Under the pieces are notes generated by a model. It made no database searches, was not told the origin of the DNA, and saw only the letters and a list, made by a program, of their open reading frames with translations. 63,046 nt of DNA from the NCBI GenBank assembly GCA_040007095.1, contig JBDTVS010000054.1, positions 1 through 63,046 on the forward strand, in the 5' to 3' direction. This DNA is from JBDTVS01 sp040007095. Lineage in GTDB: Bacteria > Acidobacteriota > Vicinamibacteria > Vicinamibacterales > CAVVIG01. Of this stretch, positions 1-9,700 are shown piece after piece. The translations under genes and the position numbers were made by a program. The number at the start of each line of letters is the position of its first letter. Position 1 is the first letter of the stretch.

Positions 1-354
1 GGCGTGATACTTCACCGTCGGGTCCATATAGGAGCGAACGCGGGCGCCGCCCCGTTCCAGCGCCTGCCGCGCCCGCTCGATCCGCCGGCGACCGCCTTTC
101 GCGCGCGAGGTCATGATCACGTCGACCGCCACACCTCGACCGGCGGCGTGCGCAAGCGCCGTCAGAACGTCCTTGTCGTCACAGCGGAATATCGACAGCG
201 AGATTCGCCGTTCCGCCCGGCGAATGACCTCCATGATCGTCCGGCGCCGATCCGCCAGCGACGTGACGATGCGATCGGGAGGCACCGCGAACGCACGGGA
301 GACGGGCGGATCAACGATTCGCATACCGCACACGTAATCGGAGCCACCAGGCAT
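1..354 (-). CDS. Phospholipase D-like (cardiolipin synthase type) protein, N-terminal part
   Basis: The reading frame runs leftward off the window edge, so only about 118 N-terminal residues are present. The translation contains an alpha/beta segment typical of the first half of a PLD domain (ISLSIFRCDDKDVLTALAHA, then a GVAVDVIM strand). It ends in KYHA exactly at the edge, which is the beginning of an HKD motif (HxK). PLD-family enzymes hydrolyse or transfer phosphatidyl groups; the bacterial members most like this are cardiolipin synthase-like. Two in-frame ATG codons are possible, at 354 and 324. The first has an AAGGA directly against it, so the start is unsettled. The catalytic Lys and Asp and the second HKD lie outside the window, so activity cannot be judged. 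Confidence 0.7.
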   Translation of the reverse strand, partial: MPGGSDYVCGMRIVDPPVSRAFAVPPDRIVTSLADRRRTIMEVIRRAERRISLSIFRCDDKDVLTALAHAAGRGVAVDVIMTSRAKGGRRRIERARQALERGGARVRSYMDPTVKYHA

Positions 355-524
355 TCCTTCAATCCGGCGTGCCGACGCGCGCGAGCAGCTGTTCCTGATC
401 TTCCGGAACGCATGCACTCTTGCGGGTTCTTCTCCGCGGCCTCTACGAATCCTGGTTCGCTTCGGGCCATGGGGGGACGACCGCGATCTTCAAGCGCCAA
501 GGCTGACGGCCGATTACGCGTTAT

Positions 525-1622
525 GTGAACGACCGCGACCTGGTGAGCCTCGCGATCCCGCACGCCCCCGCCTCGAACGCAGGGCCGATGCAGCCAGGCG
601 TCGCGGCCCCAGACGCCGCCCGACCGATCGGGCCGTCATCGAATTCGTACAGAGGAATCGTCATCCCGGGGCGGAGCCGGTGTCGCACCTGGCAGCTCTC
701 GAAGGGGGCGGCGCGATTGGTCGGCGTGGTCGTCTGCCTGATCTGCTGGCACTGTGGCAATGGTGACAGCCCGAGCGCACCAACGCCGACGCCGACGCCA
801 GCCCCAATTCCCTCGCCGAATCCCGATCCGACTCCGATCCCCGTCACCGCGGTGTTCGTCGGCGCCGGCGACATCGGCTGGTGCGGGTTGCCCTGGGCCG
901 ATGCCACAGGCCGGTTGCTGGACGGCATCGGAGGGACGGTCTTTACCGCCGGCGACAACGCGTACCCCTCGGGCACGATGCAGAACTTCCTCGATTGCTA
1001 CGAGCCTGCGTGGGGCCGACACAAGGGCCGGACGCGGCCCTCACCCGGCAATCACGAGTTCGAATCGTCCGGCGCCTCGGGGTACTTCCAATACTTCGGA
1101 TTGAATGCGGGGCCGCCCGGTCTCGGGTACTACAGTTTCGAGGTGGGCAACTGGCACGCGATTTCTCTCAATAGCAACATTGACAGCGGGGCGTCGTCTG
1201 CGCAGGGTCAATGGCTTCGCCAGGATCTCGCCGCGAGCCGCACCAAGTGCGCGGTCGCCTATTGGCACCATCCGCTCTTCACCTCGGGCCCCAACGGCGA
1301 CAATCCAGGCATGCGCGAGATGTGGCGCATTCTGTATGCCGCCGGAGTCGACGTCGTGATCAACGGACACGATCACCTGTACGAACGGTTCGGTCCGCAG
1401 GATCCGGATGGCCGGCCCGATATGAGGAGCGGCATACGTCAGTTCACGGCGGGCACTGGTGGCGCGAAGCTGTACGACTTCACACCCAACGGCAAGGCGA
1501 ACAGCGAAATGCAGATCAGCGCGTATGGGGTGCTGAAGCTCACGCTACAGTCGGAGAGCTACGTCTGGGAATTCATTCCGGTGTCGGGCCGCAGCGATTT
1601 CGGATCCGGGACCTGCCACTGA
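525..1622 (+). CDS. Secreted metallophosphoesterase (purple acid/alkaline phosphatase-like)
   Basis: This is a 365-residue calcineurin-like phosphoesterase. The metal-binding motifs appear in order: GD at residues 115-116, GDN at 143-145, GNH at 175-177, HH near 248-249 and GHDH at 281-284. That is the complete set expected for a dinuclear metal centre. Residues 62-77 are hydrophobic and end in a cysteine (CLICWHC), so the protein is probably exported and perhaps lipid-anchored. A Pro/Thr/Ser linker (residues 83-107) follows before the catalytic domain. The first 60 residues are not needed for this architecture, so the true start may be downstream. The substrate is unknown; phosphomonoesters are likely for this fold. 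It converges on the Sel1 gene. Confidence 0.8.
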   Translation: MNDRDLVSLAIPHAPASNAGPMQPGVAAPDAARPIGPSSNSYRGIVIPGRSRCRTWQLSKGAARLVGVVVCLICWHCGNGDSPSAPTPTPTPAPIPSPNPDPTPIPVTAVFVGAGDIGWCGLPWADATGRLLDGIGGTVFTAGDNAYPSGTMQNFLDCYEPAWGRHKGRTRPSPGNHEFESSGASGYFQYFGLNAGPPGLGYYSFEVGNWHAISLNSNIDSGASSAQGQWLRQDLAASRTKCAVAYWHHPLFTSGPNGDNPGMREMWRILYAAGVDVVINGHDHLYERFGPQDPDGRPDMRSGIRQFTAGTGGAKLYDFTPNGKANSEMQISAYGVLKLTLQSESYVWEFIPVSGRSDFGSGTCH

Positions 1623-1653
1623 GGGCCCGCGACAGAACGACGTTGCCAAATGC

Positions 1654-1696
1654 GGGCGTCGAGGCGCCGGCCCGGCAAGGCGCGAGGAGCGCGCAT
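1654..1696 (+). repeat. Dispersed palindromic repeat, copy A (head only)
   Basis: This 43-base segment begins GGGCGTCGAGGCGCC and ends GGAGCGCGCAT. It matches the start of copy C at 15259 with a single difference. It lies between two convergent genes and stops where the central hairpin of the other copies would begin. Confidence 0.75.
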
Positions 1697-3702
1697 CATC
1701 GTGGCCGCAGCTTCTCGAACGCTGCCAGCCACTCCCGGGTCCGCTTTTGCGCGTCGGCGAGCTGCTCGGGCGTCAGCTGACTCGCGAACGCATCGCGCGC
1801 CGCCACGTAGTCCTTCTGCTTGTCGGCTTGTGCCCGCAAGGCGGCGAGGCTCCGCCACATGTGCCCTTCCACAACGTCTTGCGGGACGCCTTGGCCGGCT
1901 GAGTACAGCATGCCGAGGTTGTACATGGCGACAGCTTCCCCCTGGTCGGCCGCCTTGCGATACCAGACCGCCGCCTGTGCGCGGTCCTGCGGGATGCCAC
2001 GGCCATTGTCGTACAGCGCGCCGAGGCTGAACTGCGCAATCGCGTTGCCCTGATCGGCCGCCTTGCGATACCACGCCATCGCTTGCGCGGAGTCCTGCGA
2101 GACGCCCCTGCCTTCGTAGTAGAGCCCGCCGAGATTGAACTGGGCGCTGACAATCCCCTGTTCAGCGGCCCTGCGAAACCACGTCGCCGCCTGCCCGTCG
2201 TCTTGCGGCACGCCCAGGCCGGTGTGAAACAGCACGCCAAGGTTGGATTGAGCGGACGCGTCGGCCTGATCCGCCGCCTTGCGATACCAGGCCGCTGCCT
2301 GTGCGTAGTCTTGCGGGACGCCCTGGCCCATCTGATACGAAAAGGCGAGGTTCAACTGCGCCGCGGAGTCGCCCTGGTCCGCGGCCTTGCGAAACCAGGC
2401 CGCAGCCTGCGTGTAGTCCCGCGGAACGCCGTCGCCATTCTGATGGAGCAACCCCAATTCGAATTGGGCCTGAGCAAGTCCGAGGTCCCCGGCCCTGCGA
2501 TACCAGGCGGCCGCCTGTGCGGCGTCGCGCGAAACACCTTGCCCCGTTTTGTAGGCAAGCGCGAGACTGAACTGCGCGGCAGCGTCATCCTGATCCGAGG
2601 CCTTGCGAAGCCACGCCACGGCCTTCGCGTGGTCTTGCGAAACGCCTTTGCCGTCGGCGTAAAGGAGGCCGACGTTGTACTGAGCGACGGCGTCGCCCTG
2701 CTCGGCGGCTTTGATGAACCACGCCGCGGCCTCCGCAGAGTTCTGTGGGACACCTTTGCCGAGGGTATACAACGTCGCCAGGTTGAACTGAGCGGAGGCA
2801 ATCCCCTGGTCGGCCGCCTTGCGATACCACAACGCCGCTTGCGGATAGCCTTGCGGAACACCTTGACCGTTTTCGTACAGCACACCGAGGTTGAACTGAG
2901 CCGCGGCGATGCCCTGGTCCGCGGCCTTGCGATACCAAAGGGCCGCCTGCGCGTTGTCCTGTGGAACGCCCTGGCCATCGTGGTAGAGCACGCCGAGGTT
3001 GGACTGCGCCGCCGCGTGATCTTGATCGGCGGCCTTGCGATACCACAGCGCGGATTGCTGGATATCTCGAGGGACACCTTGGCCGAACCAGTACAGCATG
3101 CCAAGGTTGAATTCGGCAGCGGCGTCCCCCTGTTCCGCCGCCTTTCGAAACCAGGCGGCCGCTCGCGTATCGTCCTGCGGGACGCCCTGGCCGTCGTGGT
3201 AGAACGCGCCGAGCATCGACTGCGCCGCGACTTCGCCCTGGTTGGCGGCGAGGAGCAGCCACGTCATGGCCTGCACGTAGTCCTGCGCCACGCCGTCTCC
3301 CGCAAGATACAGATTTGCCAGCGCCACCTGCGCTTTCGTATCACCTGACTCTGCGCGAGTTCGCAGCGCGCGTGGGTCAGCGGCTTGCGATCCGGCTGCC
3401 GCCTGGGGAGCGGGTCCGATGCGACGCGGCGGCGACTGGGCGGACGCGGTTCTCAGCCCGATCGCGAGCATCCCGACCGCGAGCATCCCGATTCCATGCC
3501 AACGGCCAGTCCGCTGGAAGCGTGATTCGTTGCAAGAGTCCCGGAGCGCGGCGCCCGGATCGCAGGGCGCGACGACCGAGGACATCGGCCATGTCTGAAG
3601 GAGGAGCAACGCCGCGAGGCGGGATGCCCCACCCGGGAATTTTGTGGCGAGGCACGTTTCCAGGGGACTGCCTGGCGCGTTCATGAGCGTCAATCGTCCC
3701 AC
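1696..3702 (-). CDS. Sel1-like (TPR) repeat protein, secreted
   Basis: The translation contains 14 consecutive Sel1 repeats of 36 residues, with the signature AAxWYRKAADQG...AQxNLGxLYxxGQGVPQD. The tandem copies are very similar to one another at the DNA level too (period 108 bases). Sel1 repeats form superhelical protein-protein interaction scaffolds. A hydrophobic run with a preceding basic stretch (RFQRTGRWHG, then MLAVGMLAIG, ending ASAQ) at about residues 61-89 looks like a signal peptide, so the functional start is probably near 3486-3530 rather than 3702. Residues 25-51 upstream of it are encoded by dispersed repeat copy B. No catalytic domain is present and the partner is unknown. Confidence 0.85.
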   Translation of the reverse strand: MGRLTLMNAPGSPLETCLATKFPGGASRLAALLLLQTWPMSSVVAPCDPGAALRDSCNESRFQRTGRWHGIGMLAVGMLAIGLRTASAQSPPRRIGPAPQAAAGSQAADPRALRTRAESGDTKAQVALANLYLAGDGVAQDYVQAMTWLLLAANQGEVAAQSMLGAFYHDGQGVPQDDTRAAAWFRKAAEQGDAAAEFNLGMLYWFGQGVPRDIQQSALWYRKAADQDHAAAQSNLGVLYHDGQGVPQDNAQAALWYRKAADQGIAAAQFNLGVLYENGQGVPQGYPQAALWYRKAADQGIASAQFNLATLYTLGKGVPQNSAEAAAWFIKAAEQGDAVAQYNVGLLYADGKGVSQDHAKAVAWLRKASDQDDAAAQFSLALAYKTGQGVSRDAAQAAAWYRRAGDLGLAQAQFELGLLHQNGDGVPRDYTQAAAWFRKAADQGDSAAQLNLAFSYQMGQGVPQDYAQAAAWYRKAADQADASAQSNLGVLFHTGLGVPQDDGQAATWFRRAAEQGIVSAQFNLGGLYYEGRGVSQDSAQAMAWYRKAADQGNAIAQFSLGALYDNGRGIPQDRAQAAVWYRKAADQGEAVAMYNLGMLYSAGQGVPQDVVEGHMWRSLAALRAQADKQKDYVAARDAFASQLTPEQLADAQKRTREWLAAFEKLRPR
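3549..3627 (+). repeat. Dispersed palindromic repeat, copy B
   Basis: The order matches the other copies: GCGCCCGG, AGGGCGCGA, a central hairpin GACAT-CGGCC-ATGTC (3581-3595), then GAGCAACGCCGCGAGGCGGGATGC. It lies antisense in the N-terminal codons of the Sel1 frame and contains no stop in that frame. Confidence 0.8.
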
Positions 3703-3776
3703 CGACGCTACCGAAAGGCAATCATCCCTGTGTCACTATTTCTTCCGTTGAAGCATGAGACGAATTACCGCTTGCA

Positions 3777-6700
3777 TCAGCGCTCGGACGCGACGGCGAG
3801 CCGGTGAACGTCGGTCGAGCGTCGCGCCGGGTCTCCCAGCTGAATGTACACCTCGTGCGTGCGACCATCGTTCACCAGGGGAATGGCACCGGCATCCACC
3901 GGTGCGCCGTCCAAGGTGGCCCATGCAACGCCTCGACATCGGCGGATCGGATTGGCGACCGATATCTCGTAGCGGCTATCGAGGAAGCGCCAGTAAATCT
4001 GGTACTCGGGCCACGACGAGGGGATGCACGGGTCGATGGCGAACGTCTCTCCCCGGCGGTGAAGACCGAGGATGCTTTCAACGCCCGCGCGATACATCCA
4101 GCCGGCCGATCCCGTGTACCAACTCCAGCCGCCGCGTCCGGCGTGTGGCGGCCGCGCATACACGTCGCCCGCCATGACGTACGGCTCCGCTTTGTAGCGC
4201 GCCACGTCCGCGGCCGTGCGGCCATGGTTGATGGGATTCAGCATGTGGAAGAATTCCGTTGCTTCGTCTCCACTGCCCAGTCGCGCCAGGGCCATCACGA
4301 CCCAGGCGGCGGCGTGCGTGTACTGTCCGCCGTTCTCCCGGATGCCCGGTGGGTATCCCTTGATATAGCCCGGCTCTTGCGCTGACCGATCGAAGGGTGG
4401 ATGGAGCAGCAACACGGTCTGCGAGCCGCGCGCCACCAGGAACGTGCGCACCGCGTCCATCGCCCGCTCCGCAAAGCGGACCGGGACGGCGCCCGAAAGG
4501 ACCGCCCACGATTGCGAAATGGAGTCGATGCTGCATTCGTCGTTTTGCGCCGAACCGAGCGGACTGCCGTCATCGTAGTACCCGCGCCGGTACCATTCGC
4601 CGTCCCACGACTGTTCGAGCATGATCGCGAGCCGCTGCGCTTCCTTCATATACCGGTCCGCCCTCACGTCGTCCTTCCACGCGCGGCAGAGCGGCACGAA
4701 GTCGTCGAGGACGGTGTACAGGAAGAAGCCCAGCCAGGTGCTTTCTCCACGGCCGGCCGGCCCGACGCGGTTCATGCCGTCGTTCCAATCACAGCTGCCG
4801 ATGAGCGGGAGGCCGTGGGCGCCGGCCGTCAGGCCCTTGTCGATCGCGCGCACGCAATGGTCGAACAGCGTGCCGTCCTCGACGGTCACGCGCACGGGCC
4901 CGTAGGCCTCGTGCACGTCCGGCGCCAGAAGGGGCGCCTCCAGAAACGGGATCCGCTCATCCAGCACACCGGCGTCGCCGGTCGTGCGCATGTACTCCGC
5001 CACCACGTAAGGCAGCCACAGCAGATCGTCCGAGCACCGCGACCGCAGGCCGCGGCCGCTCGGCTCGTGCCACCAGTGTTGGACGTCGCCTTCGACAAAC
5101 TGCCGGGCGGCTGCCCGCAGCACGTGCGCTCTCGCGAGCTCGGGCCGAGCCAGCAACAACGCCAGCACGTCTTGCAACTGATCGCGAAAGCCGAAGGCGC
5201 CACCGGGTTGGTAGTAGCCGGAGCGCGTCCAGAGCCGGCAGCTGATGTCTTGATAGACGAGCCACCGATTGACCAGCACGTCAAATGAATCGTCCGGGGT
5301 TCGAACCTGAATCGCCTCGAGCGTCTTGTCCCAGGAGGTCTTCACCCTCTGCAGCGCGGCCTCGGCGTCCTCGACGCGTTGGTGACGTGCCAGCAGCCGC
5401 TCGACGTGCTCGGTGTTCGCGCCCTGACCGAGCAGAAACAGGACGCGGCGACACTCTCCTGGATTCAGGACGACTTGCACCTGCAGCGCCGCGCAGGGAT
5501 CGAACCCGGCGCCAAATTGCGGCTCCAGCGTCAGGTAGCGCAACGCGTCCGGCCGAGCCATCGAGCCGTTGCGGCCGATGAACGAGAGCCGATGGGCGGT
5601 CGCGGAACGAGGAGCCTCACTGGCATGCGCGAATGCGACGCGGTGGGCAAAGTCGTCGCTGTAGGCGTTGCGCGCAAGGATGGTCCCGTTCTGCAGGTCG
5701 TAGGTCGTGACGACCTGCCCGGACAGGCTCTCTCTCGGCGGGCCGAGCACCCAATCGTTGTATGAAAAAATGCTCAACTTTCGAGGGCCGTCGCCGTCGT
5801 TGGTCAGCGTGAGCAGCGAAAACTTCACCGGATCCTCGACGTCGACGAACACGTCGAGCTCGTGCCGAATACCACGTGTCACACGCGAGAACCGCGTGAC
5901 GCCGGCGGCATGATGGATGATGAACTGCCCGCTCGAGGCGATTCGCGGCATCGGACCCGGCGTGGGCGACCACGCATCCCCCGAATCGTCGTCGCGAATG
6001 AACAGCGCTTCGGCGGTCGGGTCGACGACCGGATCGTTGGCGAACGAGGTCAAGCGGTTTTCGCGGCTGTTCTCCGACCATGTATGCGCCGCGCCCGACG
6101 CCGTGACGACGGTGCCGAAATGGGCGTTCGCGATGACATTCGACCAAGGCATTGGGGTTTCCTGGTCGCCTTCCAAGACAATCGCGTACGCCCGCCCTTC
6201 GTCCGTGAAGCCGCCAAGGCCATTGGTCAAGGTCATGGACGGGGGCGCGGTCGGCGGGTCGGTGCCCGGGACAACCGCCGACGTTGATGGACCCGTCGCC
6301 GGGAACGCCGGTCGCCGGTTGCTTTGGACGGGATGCGGTGCGTCGAGATGCGCGCGAAGATCGCCGCGGTCCCCACCGAGCACTGCCCGCGCGACCGCCT
6401 GAATCACCGTGCGCTCCGCGGTCCCGATCCGGTCTGCGCGCAGGAGGTAGGCGCCACCCGATCGATGCTTCCAGGTCCGCCACGGTCCGTTGTCGAGGAG
6501 GGCGGTGAGCTGCGCGTGCATCTCGTCCAGGTAGCTCGAGGGGTCCTCGTTCAGGATGACAACGTCGGCGCTCAGCCCTTTCAGACGCCAGTACTCCTGA
6601 GCATGAAGCACCTCACGCACCAGTCCCACGTCCCCGTTCCCGAGGACCCGCACCAGCAAAATGGGCAGGTCCCCGGAAATACCGTGCGGCCAGAGCCCGG

Positions 6701-9700
6701 CCTGACCGAGCTCGTTGGCGGCAATCGTGTCTGGGCCGGCTCGCAAGGATCCGTCAGCGAAGAGCACTCTCGACGCGAGACGCTCGAAGAGCAGCGCCTC
6801 GTCGTTTGAAATATCCAGATGCCGCAGACCGCTCTGCGCGTGCGTGAAGGCGAGCGCGAATGTGCGGGAGGCGGAGCTCGGGTCGCGATACTTCCGGGCG
6901 AGCGCTTCAGCGGTCGCGCGATCCGAGGCGATGCCCGTGGCGAACGAGAGGCGCACGGAGGCTCCCGGATCGAGCCGGATGCGCTGGCGGAGGCTCAGGA
7001 TGGGATCGAGCACGAAGCCGGTCGTGCCCGATAACGCACGCCCGTCGAGCGCGGCGGGGCGGGCTGTGTCCCGCCCGCGGCCGATGAAGCGCGCCCGATC
7101 GGTTTCCCATTCCACGGGCCCCTGCGGCCGGCCTTCGAGGCTCATCACGTGGACGGCCCACACACCCGGCTCTCGCGAGTCCCGGGGCCGTCGGTGGCAC
7201 AGCAGCGCCGCGCTGTCGGCCAGGTAGGCGGTTTCCAGAAAAAGTTTGCCAAACGCCGGATGGGCGAAGTCCTCCGTCGGAGGAGCCAGGACGATTTCTG
7301 CATAGCTGGTGACGTCGATCTCGCGGATCCGCCCGCTCTGATTGACGACCCTTACCCGGCGGACCTCGACATCGTCCTCAGTGGACACGGCGATGTCGAG
7401 CTGCGTGGAGACCTCGGCGTCGTGCCGGCGGAACGTCGCCCGTTCGGCGCGGAACTCGACCATGTAGTCGTCCGGCTCGACGGCCGTCGGATGGTAGGTG
7501 GCCGACCAGACGGAGCCGCTCCGCACGTCGCGCAAGTAGACGAACTGGCTTCCCGGATCGCGGGTCGGATCCTGCCGCGACTTCGTCACGGCCAGGCCGC
7601 GGCAGAAGCTGCTGCCCCCGCCGGCGTTGGTAACCGCCGTCGCGTAGTTGCCGTTCGACAGGAATTGCGCGTGCGGCACGAACGTGTGAGGCGATCGAAA
7701 CCGCCGCATCGGCATGGCAGGGGCCGGCGCGACGGCACGCATTTCATCGAGTGGCCGCGGCTGAATCGTCGCGACGCGGCGCGGCACGCGCTCTTGCAGC
7801 AGCAGTTCGGTCGCCTGCACCCGTGGGTCGGCATGAAAGCGCTTGACCATCGAATCGCCGAGCAGCGTGTTCGCCAGGGCGATGAGCGTCATCCCCGCGT
7901 GGTGCGCGAAGTAGGTGGCCACCACCGTGCCGGCGATGGGGTCCGCAGCTTTGACCGGCGGCACGTCGCGATCGTCGACCGCGCGCGTGGTGTAGTCGAT
8001 GGCGTCAAAAAATCCGTAGTCGCCCTCGAGGCCCGCCCCGGCCAACCGACGCAGGTTGCTGGCGCTCTGCGTCGCATCGATCATCGCCGCGAGCGCCGAC
8101 GCATAGGGCGCCACGACCAGCTCGTCGCCCAGGCCCCGCTTGAGACCGAGCCCCGGGACGCCGAACGCCCGGTACTGAAACGTGTCGTGCCGATCGACGA
8201 TGTTGTACGCGGACTCAGAGATGCCCCAGGGCACGCCGCGATGGGCGGCGTATTCCATCTGGCGGTGCACCACCCGTCGACACGATTCATCGAGAAGCGT
8301 GTCCGGATAGCTCCGCATGACGAGCAGCGGCATCAGATATTCGAACATCGTGCCGCTCCACGACAGCAAAACTGGCGCTCCTCGCACGCTGGTCACGGCT
8401 CGTCCCAGATGGAACCAGTGGGATTCGGAGACGTCGCCCTTGGCAATCGCGAGAAAGCTGGCCAGGCGGGCCTCGGAGGCCAACAGGTCGTAGTACGACG
8501 GATCGCGGCGGCCGGGCGAATCGTGGTCCGCGAGACGATAGCCGATGGTGAACAGCTGCCGCTGCGGGTCGTACAGGAATCTGAAGTTCATGCCATCGAA
8601 CAAGGCGACGGCGCGCGCGGCCAGCAGATCGAGACGTTTCGCGCCCATGTCGCGGCTGGCCTGCTGGTCGGGAGTCTCGTCTGCCGATGTCCCTCGCGCA
8701 GTCTCGGCGGCGAGCCGTTGCAACGCCACTGACAAGGTCAACAGAGCTCCCGCGAGGTTTCCGCTGTCGACGGTCGAGACATAGGCGGGCGGAAGCGGTG
8801 CCAGCGTGAAGGTGTCGTACCAGTTCAGCAGGTGACCCTCGAACCGTTCCAGCCGTTCGACCGTCGTCAGGGTGGCGTCGGTGCGCTCGGCCAATTCGTC
8901 GGTGCCGATGAAGCCGAAATCGTGTGCCGCGAGCGTCGCCAGCAACGACATCCCGATGTTGGTGGGCGATGTCCGGTGCGCGACCGTCAGACTGGGGACA
9001 ATCTGCACGTTGTCGGGCGGCAGCGCGTGATCCTCCGGCCCGACAAACGTCGCGAAGTACTTCCATGTCTTGCGCGCCACCGACTCGAGCAGTTGGCGAT
9101 CTTCCGGGCCAAGTACCGCACGTCGAATTGGCACCGGGCGGCTGAGCGCGTAGGCGATCAGCGGCGCCGCCGCCCACAATCCAAGCACGGTCAGCGACGC
9201 GGCCAGCGCGTGGGGACGAATCATGATCACCAGCACCAGCGCGACAAGGGCGACGATCGGACTGGCGATCATCTCCTTCATGAATACGTTCAGGCGCGGC
9301 GGCCCGCCGCGGTCGGCGCTCGCCGCGGCCGTTTCCCACTCGAGCAGGCGGTGCTTGGTGATGCCGAGCCGCACCAGCGTGACGGCAATCGCGTGCAACA
9401 TCTCGTAGGCCTGGCTCGCGGTAAACGTCAACTGCAGCGACGCGCGCGCGCAGTCGGTTCGCAGATCGTCGAGAGCGGTTCGTAGATACGCCGATCGAGA
9501 CTCCAACTGCGCCGGCCCGCGCAGCAACTGGAGCACCCGCAGGACCACCGGCAAGGCGACCGAGGCCAGACCGATCGCCGTCCACGCCAGCGGATCGCCC
9601 GGCAGGACGGTCCAGCCGAGGACGAGCAGCGCGACCGTCGCCGGCGCGGTCAGGCTGCGGCGGAGGTTGTCGAGAATCTTCCAGCGCGAGACGAGCGGCA

